From contig NC_071390.1 in the NCBI RefSeq assembly GCF_022682495.2, positions 166,433,220 through 166,497,219 on the forward strand: a DNA stretch of 64,000 nt. Direction: 5' to 3'. Shown here in pieces: positions 1 through 10,740 of this stretch. How positions within the stretch are numbered: position 1 is the first letter of the stretch; every line of letters starts with the position of its first letter. Under the pieces are notes generated by a model. It saw only the letters and a list, made by a program, of their open reading frames with translations, searched no databases and had not been told where the DNA came from. Source of the stretch: Desmodus rotundus (taxonomy: Eukaryota; Chordata; Mammalia; Chiroptera; Phyllostomidae). Made by a program: the position numbers and the translations under genes.

Positions 1-550
1 TCTGCTTTTTTGTCCTATTTGGACCCTTAAGGATAGGAATACGCTCAACCCCAATTGATGAAGTTGTTCTTTCTGATTCAGATTCACATGCTAATTTTTT
101 CCAGAAACACCTTCACAGACATCCCCAGGTATAATGTTTTACCAGCCATCTCTCTTCCCTTAGCCCAGTCAAGCTGATACTTAGGGATGAACCATCACGG
201 GGTGTCAGGAGACATGAACTAATGTCACAGGGACAAAATCTACCCCAATTTCCTTCTGCTGCAGAAGCTAAAGCTAGGATGGGAAAAGATCCAGGGCCTT
301 GTGAAAAGAGAGAGACTGTAGGGACAATCCCAAAGCCTGTGACTTCTCTGGCCGGTGTCCTACCCAGTCCCACAGACACTCTCTTCTCTCCTACCTGCTT
401 CTCCAACTGTTCTTGTGGGGAACCCCTGGCTTGGTAACCTAAGAGTGAGGCCACTGAAGGCAGGGGATCTCTCTTCCACTTTTCTTATCTCACATCTGTC
501 AGCCTTCTGCTGGACAGACAGGCTCCGTTTTTTCAGCAGTTTGTCCAGTT
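1..550. other. No recognised gene or repeat
   Basis: Several short overlapping frames occur on both strands, but none has coding-like composition or a recognisable domain. I see no repeat family here before the HAL1 element that follows. Confidence 0.5.
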
Positions 551-2559
551 CTAGAAGTGATTCTAAATTAGTTGTCCTAATCTTTACCCTTTCCCCCTGG
601 TATCCCTCTTCCCTCCAGCAATTCTCCCCTTTAGTTCACATCCATGGGTTGTGCGTGCACGTTCTTTGGCTTCTCCATTTCCTAGGTTATTCTTAACTTC
701 CCCGTGTCTACTTTGTTCCTACAAAATATGCTGCTTAATCCTTCTTAATTTCCCCATTTTCCCCCTTCCCCCACCCCACTGATAACCCTCCAAATGATCT
801 CCATATCTATGATTCTGTTCTTGTTCTGGTTGTTTGCTTAGTTAGTTTGTTTGTATGTTTTAGATTCAGTTGTTGATAGTTGTGAATTTCTTGCCTTTTT
901 TACGTTCATGGTTTTGATCTTCTTCTTTTTCTTCAATAAGTTCCTTTAACGTTTCATGTAATAATGACTTGGTGGTGATGAACTTCTTTAGCTTTACCTT
1001 GTCTGGGAAGTGCTTTATCTGCCCTTCCATTCTAAATTATAGCTTTGCTGGATAGTGTCATCTAGGTTGTAGATCCTTGCTTTTCATCCCTTTGAATACT
1101 TCTTGCCAGTCCCTTCCTGCCTGCAAAGTTTCTTTTGAGAAATCCACTGATATAGTCTTATGGAAACTCCTTTGTAAGTAACTCTCTGTTTTTCTCTTGC
1201 TGCTTTTAAGATTCTCTCTTTATCTTTAACCGTTGGCATTTTAATTATGATGTGTCTTGGTGTGGTCTTCATGGGGTCCAACTTGTTTGGAACTTCTGTG
1301 CTTCCTGGACTTGTATGTCGATTTCCTTCACCAAATTAAGGAAGTTTTCTTTCATTATTTTTTTCAAATAGGTTTTCAATTTCTTGCTCTTCCTCTTCTC
1401 CTTCTGGCATCCCTATGCTTTCAATGCTGGCACATTTGGAGATGTCCCAGAGGTTCCTAAGCCTCTCCTCATTTTTTTGAATTCTGTTCTTGTTTCTGTT
1501 CTGGTTGAATGTTTGTCTCTTCCTTATGTTCCAAATCATTGGTTTAGTCCCCGCTTCCTTCCCTTCTCTGTTGGTTTCCTGTGGATTATTCTTTATTTCA
1601 CTTAGCATGACCTTCATTTCTTCCTTTATTTTTTTGCCATGCTCAAGGAGTTCTCTGAGCATCCTGATAGCCAGTGTCTTGAACTCTGCATCTGATAGGT
1701 TGGCTATCTCCATTTAGCTTACTTCTTTTTCTAGGGTTTTGTTCTGTTCTTTCATTTGCACCATATATATATTTATATATATTCATCTCCTCAGTTTAGC
1801 AGCCTCCCTGTGTTTGTTTCTGTATATGAGGTAGAGCTGATTTTACCACCTGTCTTAGTAGTGTGGCCTATGTAGAAAAGGCACCTATAAATTGTGGGGG
1901 GCAGAGCCTTAGGTAATCGCCAGAGCAGGGCACCCGCTTCACTGCTTTTTGGCTATGTGGGAGGTGGGCTTGGAGAGGGGACTATGCTACCACCTGGTTT
2001 CTGATGGTTTGCCTGGGGCTTGCCCTGTTTGCAGTCACTTCACCTCCTTTCTGTGTGCAACTGGCACCCTACCAGCTGCTGCCCCAGTGGTGAATCCCAG
2101 CGTGGGTGGTTTTGCTTACGTTCTAAGACTGTTCTAGCCCTTTAAGTGGCAAAAATCTGACAGTTTCTTCCGCCATCCCATCCTCCACTGGTTTTTACAG
2201 CCAGAGGTAACTGAGGATTTACCTTCCTGGTGCTGGAACCCTCAGCTGTGCAGTCTGGCCTTGGGCTGGGATTGCTCACTTCTAAGGTGTCCTTCCCATC
2301 TGCTCTGCTGCCTCCGCTGCTGCCAGCCCCACCACCGCCACCTTTCCATGCTGCACCACCTCTCTGCCTGTTTCCACAACTGTGCCCTTCCCATCGGTCT
2401 GGATGAATGTGTCTTCTTTAAATCCTTGGTTGTTGGACTTCCATACAGCTTGCTTTTCTGACAATTCTGGTGTTATTAGTTTTGAGATCTAGTTGTAATT
2501 CCTTCTATGTTTGTGTGAGAAGAAGCGTATCTACCGACTCCTCCATCTTAACTAGAAGT
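551..2559 (-). mobile_element. HAL1 (half-L1) retrotransposon, old, near full length
   Basis: Read on the minus strand, the element begins at about 2551 with a 5' end containing the L1/HAL1-type motif aagatggaggagtcggtag, runs through a 5' UTR and an ORF1-like region (about 1713 to 1000), and ends in a purine-rich 3' UTR near 560. There is no reverse-transcriptase ORF2, which defines HAL1: an L1 derivative that keeps ORF1 and depends on L1 machinery supplied in trans. The 8-bp sequence ctagaagt occurs at 551-558 and 2552-2559 and is a plausible target-site duplication, although the A-tail at the left end has decayed. Many frame breaks show that it is old. Confidence 0.82.
1000..1716 (-). pseudogene. 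ORF1p relic of the HAL1 element
   Basis: L1 ORF1p is an RNA-binding coiled-coil trimer that packages L1 RNA. Two minus-strand frames carry its hallmarks. 1336-1713 gives the N-terminal stretch (EIANLSDAEFKTLAIRML), a charged coiled-coil-like segment, and the RRM entry region with MPEGEEEEQEIENLFEK. 1084-1281 continues with TTPRHIIIKMP and VKDKERILKAAREKQRVTYKG, the end of the RRM and the start of the C-terminal domain. The two pieces are in different frames, so at least one indel separates them, and further stops follow. This copy retains the C-terminal segment that the copy at 4998-5692 has lost. It is not functional. Confidence 0.85.
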
Positions 2560-3243
2560 CTTGATGATTTTTCTAAGTGCCCATTATGACTGATTTTTTC
2601 CCCACCAGAATAACTAAGTTTTTGACAGGGCTGACCCCCACCAGGGTGCTACCAGTGGCAATTCAGAGTGGAGGCATGCCCTGGGGAGCAGGCTGTTTTC
2701 ATCCACTGTCTACTGCCATCATGGGCCATTGCTTCCCCCACAGCTCCTTGCTTCTGGGTACTTGAGAGGGACTGCCCTCCAATTTCCTCACCATGGTAGC
2801 AGGTGTGGAGGCTGGGAGTGTGGATATCAACAGGGGAGGACTTGTGGGGCAGGTCTGGGTGCAGTGTGGGAGGTGTGTTTGGTTGGAATGCAGAGGTGAG
2901 AGAGAAGGAGCAGGAGTCTGGGTGATGGTGCTTTGGGAAAGAAGGGATTTTTTAGCTTCCTGGATTGTGAAGGTATGGCTATATCTGACTCTCTTCCCTA
3001 AGCAGAGCTGCCAGGTATGGCCCTGGAGGGGGCAAACCTACCACAACTGGGCCGCCCTTCTCAGATTCCATAGCTTGGTCAAGGTGCTTCTCCACCAAAG
3101 GCTGATGTAACCTTTGTGCATGAGCTACGAAGGTCAGAATGTCACTTGCCTTCACTGTGCTGAGGCTCTCTTCTTGCAGCTGAACTCAGCTCCTCCTTCT
3201 TAAGTACCCAGCAGAGCCTCTTAGGTTTCTGCTAAAGAGGAAT
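2560..3243. other. No recognised gene or repeat
   Basis: This is moderately GC-rich sequence with only short chance frames. I recognise no repeat family and see no splice-flanked coding segment. Confidence 0.45.
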
Positions 3244-3440
3244 GCTGTAGACTGAACATTTGTGTCCACCTCCCCAAATTCCTATGTTGAAACCTAATTC
3301 CAATATGAGAGTTTTGGAGGTGAGGTTTTGGGAGGTGACTAGTTCATGAAGCTGGAGCCCTCATGAATTGGATTAGTGCCCTTATAGGGACCTTATAAGG
3401 AATGTCCTCACCCTTTCTCCAAACATCTGAGTTGTGGAAA
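3244..3440 (+). mobile_element. ERVL-MaLR LTR fragment
   Basis: The stretch ctgtagactgaacatttgtg followed by ccccaaattcctatgttgaa, then a ggaggtga segment and a 'gattagtgcccttata' motif, matches the 5' half of a MaLR (MST/MLT1-type) solo LTR in the plus orientation. The 3' half is not recognisable. Confidence 0.7.
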
Positions 3441-3784
3441 TGGGTTGGAATTCTGATGTGTCTGATTCCAAAGCTCTGCTGCCCCATGACTTTGAGATTG
3501 AAAAGAAATGGACTCTAATAGTCGAGTTTTGATTTCAGACAGTCAGGTTTTAGGGTGAGGGGAGGGCTTCCCTGGGCAACGTCAAACTATACCAGGGTTT
3601 TCATCTATGCTGCTACTCATATTGTATAGCTACCATACATAAAGCTAATGTATAAACTCATTCAACTTCAGGGTAGGGAAGAGTCTGTGTAACTCCAGGC
3701 TGACAGCCCCTGTTGGAGGAATAGGGTAGAGAATTCCTCTTTCCCTTTTCCTCATTTTAGCATTACTATACCAAGATAATAAGG

Positions 3785-3935
3785 CAATGAGGTGGAGTGG
3801 AAATTGGACCAGACCCAGAGTCAGAAGATGGGCATCCTAAGCCAGCAACACCACTTACTAGATGATGGGTAGAAGGTCTCTTGAACTCTGAGCCCCAGTT
3901 TTCTCACTTGTAAGATGAGATGATGCAAACACAAC
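3785..3935 (+). repeat. MIR SINE
   Basis: A diverged MIR core reads cacttactagatgatggg followed by gagccccagttttctcactt and gtaagatgag. It is an ancient mammalian SINE relic. Confidence 0.75.
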
Positions 3936-4240
3936 CAGTGCCCTCGGATGTGGTGGGGATCAGAGGGTCAGATGTACAAGATCACAGAAAGTAAAGGGCT
4001 CTACAGCTCTGTTGATGTGGGTGACCTGCAGGGTTGGTTGGTGTATGTGCAAAGAAATGGCTTGACCAGTGAAAAGGATACCTGGGTCATGCAGAGAAAG
4101 CTTTTAGCCCAGGTAGGCTCCTCTGGTGTCCCTAAGGTGGAACTGAGCTTGGCAGTAACCGGAGGGGGGAAAGAGTTGGGAGGTTTGGGTTCCACAGGAA
4201 TTGGAGCTCCAGGGATTGGTTGCTCAAACCTTTTCTGCTG

Positions 4241-4980
4241 GAACCAAGATGGCGGCGTAGGTAGACACACTGCGCCTCCTCGCACAACCAGAACTGACAG
4301 AGAATCGAACAGCAAGGGGGACCAACACCAAGGAAATAGAAAATAAACATTCATCCAGACTGGTAGGAGGGGCGGAGACGGGCACCGGGGTGGAGAGGAC
4401 TCGCGTGGCTGTGGCGGGACTGAGACTGGCGGAGTGTGGGACAAATGGCACAGGCAGTCCGAGCACTAGCAGACCCTGAAGCCCCACATTCACACACAGA
4501 TGAACCGAGAGGGCCGGACTCAGAGTGGCGGAGAGCGGGGCAGGCAGAGCGGCGGGTAGCACCCCGCAGCACCACATTCACCCACAGATAAACCGGACAA
4601 ACGGCGGGGAGCGAAGCAGACCATGTAACCCAGGGCTACAGCTCAGGGAAATAAAGCCTCAAACCTCTGATTGAAAGTGCCTGTGGGGGTTGGGGCGGCA
4701 GCAGGAGAGACTCCCAGCCTCACAGGAGAGGTTGTTGGAGAGACCCACAGGGGCCTAGAGTGTGCACAGGCCCACTTACTTGGGAACCAGCACCAGAGTG
4801 GCCCAGTTTGATTGTGGGTAGCGGAGTGAAAGATTGAAAGCGGGAGGAGAGTGAGGCGGGCGCCATTGCTCCCACTCGACCCCTCCCCCACATACAGCGT
4901 CACAGCGCTGCGACCAGCATTACCCCCGCCCCGGTGAACACCTAAGGCTCCGCCCCTTAAAGTAACAGACGCGCCAAGAC
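4241..4980 (+). promoter_or_regulatory. HAL1 5' UTR, CpG-rich, putative internal promoter
   Basis: L1-type elements carry an internal Pol II promoter in the 5' UTR. This stretch has many intact CpGs (for example ggcggcg, ggggcggagacgggcaccgg, actcgcgtgg, gcggcgggtagc), far more than the surrounding DNA. That is expected of a young promoter-bearing 5' UTR. Promoter activity is inferred and not shown by the sequence. Confidence 0.5.
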
Positions 4981-4998
4981 AAAAAAAAAAAAAAAAAA
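4981..4998 (+). repeat. Internal A18 run directly before ORF1
   Basis: Eighteen adenines lie exactly between the 5' UTR (ending gccaagac) and the ORF1 start ATG at 4998-5000. The run probably expanded from a short A-rich stretch that precedes ORF1 in this family. Alternatively it marks a join between two separately retroposed modules. Confidence 0.9.
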
Positions 4999-5692
4999 TG
5001 GCCCAAATGACAGAACACTTCAAAGCTCCAGAAAAAATACAACTAAGCGACGAAGAGATAGCCAACCTATCGGATGCACAGTTCAAAGCACTGGTTATCA
5101 ATATGCTCACAGACTTGGTTGAATCTATTCGAAAAACAGATGAAAAAATGAAGCCTATGCTAAGAGAAACAAAGGAAAATGTACAGGGAACCAATAGTAA
5201 TGAGAAGGAAACTGGGACTCAAATCAGTGGTGTGGACCAGAAGGAAGAAACAAACATCCAACCAGAAAAGAATGAACAAGAACTTGGAAAAATGAGGAGA
5301 GGCTTAGGAACCTCCCGGACGCCTTGAAACGTTCCAACATCCAAATTATAGGGGTGCCAGAAGGAGAAGAGGAAGAACAAAAAATTGAAAACTTATTTGA
5401 ACAAATAATGAAGGAGAACTTCCCTAATCTGGCAAAGGAAATAGACTTCCGGGAAGTCCAGGAAGCTCCGAGAGTCCCAAAGAAGCTGGACCCAAGGAGG
5501 AACACGCCAAGGCACATCATAATTACATTACCCAAGATTAAACACAAGGACCTACATCCAAGATTACTGTATCCGGCAAAGCTATCACTTAGAATGGAAG
5601 GGAAGATAAAGTGCTTCTCAGATAAGGTCAAGTTAAAGAAGTTCATCATCACCAAGCCCTTATTATATGAAATGTTAAAGGGAGTTACCTAA
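4998..5692 (+). pseudogene. HAL1 ORF1p pseudogene, one frameshift and C-terminal deletion
   Basis: The first frame (4998-5327, 109 aa) encodes the N-terminus MAQMTEHFKAPEKIQLSDEE and a Lys/Glu-rich coiled-coil-like region. The second (open from about 5297, continuing to 5692) resumes with KRSNIQIIGVPEGEEEEQ, the L1 ORF1p RRM signature, followed by TPRHIIITLPKIKHKD. The switch of frame near 5300 is explained by a single-base change. After KIKHKD the protein jumps to the final segment (LHPRLLYPAKLSLRMEGKIK to LYEMLKGVT). Compared with the copies at 551-2559 and 55250-56876, the KDKERILKAARE region and the following C-terminal domain core, roughly 60-70 codons, are missing. A protein lacking that domain should be defective in RNA binding (inference). 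Confidence 0.87.
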
Positions 5693-6070
5693 GAAAAAGA
5701 AGATAAAAAATAGGAACAGTAAAAATGACAGCAAACTCACAGTTATTAACGGCCACACATAAAACAAAAACGAGAGCAAACTAGGCAAACAACTAGAACA
5801 TGAGGGTTGTCATTAAGGGAGTGGGAGGGGGAGAGGAGGGGAAAGGTACAGAGAATAAGTAGCATAGATGATAGGTGGAAAATAGACAGGGGGAGGGTAA
5901 AAATAGTGTAGGAAATGTAGAAGCCAAAGAACTTATAAGTATGACCCATGGAGATGAACTATAGGGGGGGAATGTGTGAGGGAGGGGGGTGGGCAGGATG
6001 GAGTGGAGTGGGGGGTAAATGGGACAACTGTAATAGCATAATCAATAAATATATTAAAAAAAAACAAAAA
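5693..6070 (+). other. HAL1 3' UTR with G-rich polypurine tract and A-rich tail
   Basis: The 3' UTR contains gggagtgggagggggagagg near 5818-5838 and a run of G-tracts at about 5963-6022 (ggggggg, ggg, gggggg, ggg, gggggg), then gggacaactgtaatagcata and an A-rich tail. Such polypurine G-tracts are a known feature of L1 3' UTRs and can form G-quadruplexes. Confidence 0.8.
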
Positions 6071-6086
6071 AAACCCTTTTCTGCTG

Positions 6087-7240
6087 CAAAGGAAGGCAGA
6101 ACTACCAGTGATAATAGTAAAATCCACTTAGAATGGGGCAGGACAGAACATACACACACTCAGAAGGGTAGAAACAGGCCTTTCAGTTGAGATCGGGGTG
6201 TTTGGGGTATAAGGACAGTTTTTGGTTGTTAAGTAAGAGTCCTACCCCTTCTTGCATCAGAACTGGGGATGGGACACAACAGTTTGAGAATCTAGGAGAA
6301 GTAGCAATCAGGCCCAAGAAAAAGAAGTTTCTTATACCTAAGAAAAAGGCTTTTTTTTTTTTCTGTTTTGTTCAAAACAGAATTTTGCTTTTAAAGCCAT
6401 CAGGATAAGTCAGTCCTCTGAAAGTATAGACAGGAAAGAGCCCGGGGCTCCCAGGTACAAAAAGACTGTGAGGCCCTGAGTCTGAGAAAGGCCGGAGGAC
6501 AGGGTGAGGACAGGTGGTCAGCGAGGTTCCAGTCTGCACAGCCAAGGGAGGGTCCACCAGAGGCCTGACACCTGCTCTACTGGGCAGGTGACCCATATGA
6601 AAGCATCACGATACAGAGCAGGGGCCAAGAGCAGCTTCAGAAGGGAGTGCAGCTGGGCATAGTCTGTGGGTGGATGAGCCCACACAAATTATACTCAAGA
6701 TAGAAGAGATATGAAAAAGATTATTCTGTGCCTCGTGCTAGGGGGAAGTGTGTCTACTGAGTTTCTTAAACTGGGGTCCGAGAGCTCTTGAGCACTGACA
6801 GTGAATCTTGGGAGTCCACAGATTTTCTATGAGGATGTTTAATTTTGTGTTTTCATATCGATGCAAACCTGAAAAAAATAAACAGAAGTTAGTCAGTCCA
6901 AGCATATCCTGGGTCATCTGCATTCGTGGACTTCTATTTCTTTTCTTTTCTTTTCTCTTTTTCCTTTTCTTTGTGGCATCCACCCACAGAAGGAACCCAC
7001 TGTGTATGGTGACCTGGTTTCCATACACTGGTATTTATGCTCACATCACAGTGCTGACGGGAAGCCTGTCGAGGCCAGGACAGCTGTACCAGTTGTGAAA
7101 ATGTGGACATAATCCAAGCCAGTTGGTAAATAGCTCTGAGCCTCCTAAGTCTCAACACCCCACACCTCTCTGTCTTGAGATGTCCTCCAAGGGCCCCGCC
7201 AACCACCCCAGGATATAACAGCCATCGGAGGTGAGAGGAG
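6087..7240. other. No gene; pyrimidine-rich run and a possible old DNA-transposon scrap
   Basis: I find no supported coding region. A (TTTTC)-like low-complexity run lies at about 6928-6975. The stretch at about 6760-6880 (gtttcttaaactggggtccg onward) resembles the end of an old hAT element, but too weakly to classify. Confidence 0.4.
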
Positions 7241-7244
7241 AGGA

Positions 7245-7605
7245 GAGTGTAGTCATTTCCTGTGATTACTGTAACAAATGACCACAAACGGGTAGTTTAA
7301 AATATCAGAAATTTATCCTCTCACAGTCTGGGTGTCAGATGTCTGAAATCAGTTTCACTGGGGTCAAAACCATGGTGTGAACACAGATGTGCCTTGGTCC
7401 ACGGCAAGCCACCCTTGGCCTTTCTTTTATAAGAACGCTTGTGTTTGCACTAGTGTGGCCCGCACAGGTAATCCAGGGTAACCTAGCCATCTCAAGGTCC
7501 TTGACCTAATCACTTCTGCAAAGAACACCTTTCTTTATAAAGTGACATTACAGGCTCCGAGGATGAGGATCTGATATTGTTGGGGGCTATTATTCTACAT
7601 ACTAA
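7245..7605 (-). mobile_element. ERVL-MaLR LTR
   Basis: The stretch gtaacaaatgaccacaaacg followed by aaatttatcctctcacagtc is the reverse complement of the conserved 3' end of MLT1-type LTRs. The following 300 bp (tctgaaatcagtttcactgg, tcaaggtccttgacctaatc) fits the LTR body. It is a solo LTR on the minus strand. Confidence 0.75.
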
Positions 7606-7984
7606 AGGGGGCTTGCACAACCCTGTTCTAGAGGTCATGCCAGCATTTCCTTGGATGGTGGCTTGTGTCTGTGTGTGTGTGAGAGAGAAACAATTTTCTG
7701 TACACAGTACTGACTTTGACATCACATGATACTCTTTGACTTTTTCTGTATCATTTAAAAAAAAAGCAGGGGACTTGCTGGAACTCACTACATTTATTTC
7801 ATGACCCATTATTAGGTTGTTCATCCAGTCTGAAAAACACTCACCTTAAAACCTAGTAACCTTGGAGTGCCACAAGCTTTCACTGCTTGTATTTGTGTTT
7901 TTATCACGATGGCACTAAACCTAAATTATTGCAGACTAATGAGAAAAGAAGAGAAAGCTTTAACATGTAAATAGTGTAGTATGG
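7606..7984. other. No recognised feature except a short GT run
   Basis: Apart from a short gtgtgtgtgtgtgagagaga stretch near 7670, nothing is recognised. Confidence 0.4.
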
Positions 7985-9440
7985 CCCTGGGATAAAAACA
8001 GACATATAGACCAACGAACAGAATAGAGAGCCCAGAAATAAATCCAAGCCTCTGTGTCAACTAATTTTTGAGAAGGGTGCCAAGAATACGTAGTGGGCAA
8101 AGGATGGTCTACTCAGTGAGTAGTGCTGGGAAAACTGGGTATCTAAATGCAGAGGAATGAAACTGAATCTTTGTCTTCTACCATACACAAAAATCAACTC
8201 AAAATGAATGAAGACTAAACTGAAAACCATAAAACTTCTAGAACAAAACACAGAAAAAGCCCCTTAACACTGCCCTTCACAAAGATTTTTTTGGACATGA
8301 CACCATAGGCCCAGACAACAAAAGCAAAAATAAGTGGGACTATATTAAACTAAAAAGCTTCTGCACAGCAATGGAAACCATCAATAAAATGCACAGGCAA
8401 CCTACAAATTAAGAGGAAATATTTGCAAACCATATCTGATAAAGGATTCTAAAATATATATCTAAAATATATGAGAAGCTCATACAACTCATTAGCAAAA
8501 ACAACAAAAACCCAACCTGATTAAAAAAATGGACAAAAGACCTGAATAGACATTTTCCCCCCTAAAAGATATAAAAATGACCAATAAGTATATGAAAAGG
8601 TGCTCAATATAATTAGAGAAATGCAAACCAAAAACATAACAAGATATCACTCCACACCTGTTAGGATGGTTCTTATCAAAAACCTAAAATATACCAAGTG
8701 TTGGCAAGGATGTGAAGAAAAGGGAGTCCTTGTACGCTGTTGGCAGAATTGTAAACTGGTACAGCCATTATGGAAAACAGTATAACATTTCCTCAAAAAA
8801 CTGCCAGATGATCCTCTCATCTGCCAGCAATTGCTCCTCTCAGTACATACTCAAAGGAAGTAAAATTAGTACCTCAAAGAGAATCCGTGTTCCCATGTTT
8901 ATTGCAGCATTATTCACAAGAGCCAAGGTAAAGACCCTGCATGTCCACTAATGGATAATGGTATGATGTATATACATGCAGTAGAAAATTATTTGGCTTT
9001 AGAAATGAGATCCTGCCATTTGCAACAACACGGATGAACCTGGAAGACATAATACCAAGTGAAATAGGCCACATACAGCAAGGAAAAAAAAACCTTCATG
9101 ATCTCACTTACAGGCGGAAACTTTAAACGTCAGAAACACAGAAGCAGAGAAAAGAATGATGGTTACCAAGGAGGGAAGGTGTGGGAAACGGGGAAACTTT
9201 GGTCAGAGAGCACCAAGTTAGGTTTACGTAGGATGAATAAGTCTAGACCGCTAACCTACAGCATGATGACTATAGTTAATAATACTGTATTGAATCCTGG
9301 AAATGTGGTAGCGAGGTGAAAGGAAGATACGCTAATTAGCTTGCCTGTAGTAATCATTTCACTGTGGATATGATATCAAACCATCATGTTGTATATCTAA
9401 AGTATATACAACTTTTATATACAACTTTTAAGTATATACA
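7985..9440 (+). mobile_element. 5'-truncated L1: ORF2 C-terminus and 3' UTR relic
   Basis: The region carries typical L1 text in the plus orientation, including gatatcactccacacctgtta, ggtacagccattatggaaaa, ttattgcagcattattcaca and acacggatgaacctggaaga, followed by a 3' UTR that ends near 9440 in AT-rich repeats of a tatacaac unit. ORF2 is broken by many stops. This is an older L1 (L1M-like age) and not the source of the HAL1 copies. Confidence 0.88.
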
Positions 9441-9441
9441 A

Positions 9442-9476
9442 CTTATCGTAATGAACAATGTGTTCATTATGATAAG
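9442..9476. other. Perfect-length stem-loop (15-bp stem, 5-nt loop)
   Basis: The arm cttatcgtaatgaac (9442-9456) pairs with gttcattatgataag (9462-9476) at 14 of 15 positions (the exception could be a G-T wobble), with loop aatgt. It sits exactly at the junction between the AT-rich end of the L1 and a CpG-containing stretch that I cannot assign. Confidence 0.8.
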
Positions 9477-10590
9477 CAAAGGCGAGTTGGTGTGGCGAAC
9501 AAATGAAGATGTGACCGTAGTTTGGATGGCAGAAAGGATGGGAGGGTTGAGGCCTCGTGCGGCACACGATGGCACGGGAACACCAAACTCAAAGGAGCCC
9601 ACACCACGGCAGCCGGTACCAGTCCTGTTCTGTGCAGAAATTGAAGGCAGCATCGTCCACTACAGCACGCTAATATTTTGTGGTGTTGTTTGTGCTGCAC
9701 TTGTAAGATTGTTCTGGCCTTATATATACATCTGAGAGTTGTAAACCTAAGGAATTTTTAAAACCTACCTTTATATTTGCACATGTTCAGGTGATATACA
9801 AAGAAAAATAGTTTAAGTCAATCCTAGCAGAGCAATGGGGGTGGGGAAGCCGCAAGGATTGTTTTCTTCTGATAAAGGGAGTAAAGCATGACTTCAGTTT
9901 CAGAAACTCTTGTCTACCGCAGGGGGTATAATGAGGTACATGAATGGGAAAATCCAAGGACACAGTGGTAAGAAAAAGAACAAGAACAGTGGCAAGACTT
10001 ACTGCTGCTGCCATTTCAACAGAGACCTTAAACTTGAAAAATAAGGATTGAATCCAGGCAGGGAAACCTGAGGAACAGATTCCACATGCATGTTTCTAGA
10101 AGGTCGAGAGCTGTTCCTACCAACAGAAGCGGACAGTATGTAGTCCGTCTAGGAGGATGGCACAAAAACGGACGGACAGGGAGAGCTCACGCCGGTGAGT
10201 CGAAGAGGGAAGACTTAACCACGCCCTAGCGAGGACGGGCAGCAAGCGCACAACCTGCATATTCTATTTGTAGAGGTGAGCTATGCGGGGCCTAACTTAC
10301 CTGTCAGGCGTAAGTTTAGATTTGCTTTGATTCTTTTTCATGATTCCTCTGCCTCGAATATTTTTAAAAACTTCACATGATGCCCATAGAAACCCTCCAT
10401 GCCAGTTAGACCACACTGAGGCCAGGTAGGGAACACCTGTCAGGGAACAGGCCGGTTGTCACCATACAGCTGCTGGGTCCTCCACAGCTCCATTCTGAGA
10501 CTCCGCTGATTTGAGTATTTCTAGGTAACCCAGTTATATTCAATCCAATATCATTATCGCGTCTCTAAGTGTTGAAAGGGACAGTCAGTT
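9477..10590. other. Unassigned sequence with two CpG-rich patches
   Basis: About 9480-9660 and 10130-10310 contain many CpGs in a region that is otherwise AT-rich (for example aaaacggacggacagggaga and ccacgccctagcgaggacgg). No repeat family and no coding segment is recognised. A 123-aa frame (9364-9735) spans the L1 end and this stretch and is therefore unlikely to be a gene. Confidence 0.4.
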
Positions 10591-10594
10591 CACT

Positions 10595-10740
10595 AGAGCC
10601 CAACCTCTTGGTTTTCAGAAGAGAAACACGAGGTCTCAAGATGTAAGTGCCTTGGTCAAGGTCACTGGCGTTCACCATGGAGCAGAGACTGTAACCTGGG
10701 AGTCCTGACTTCCAGCTCATACTTCTTTCCATGTCAACTG
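10595..10740 (-). repeat. MIR SINE
   Basis: Reverse-complement MIR features are visible: gaggtctcaagatgtaagtg, cttggtcaaggtcactggcg and gggagtcctgacttccagct. The copy is degraded. Confidence 0.6.

Larger units (their letters stand above)
4226..6086 (+). mobile_element. Young full-length HAL1 with target-site duplication
   Basis: The element starts at 4241 with gaaccaagatggcggcgtag, an L1-like 5' end, has a CpG-rich 5' UTR of about 740 bp, an A18 run, an ORF1-derived region and a G-rich 3' UTR, and ends in an A-rich tail near 6070. It is flanked by aaaccttttctgctg (4226-4240) and aaacccttttctgctg (6071-6086), a clear target-site duplication of 15-16 bp that marks target-primed reverse transcription. 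No ORF2 is present, so this is a non-autonomous HAL1 element of about 1.83 kb. The little-decayed CpGs, the long poly(A) run and the near-perfect duplication make it the youngest HAL1 copy in the window. Confidence 0.9.

Noticed and set aside
4643..5194. 183-aa minus-strand frame
   Set aside because: It is the antisense of the HAL1 5' UTR and ORF1 start, so it is a shadow frame.
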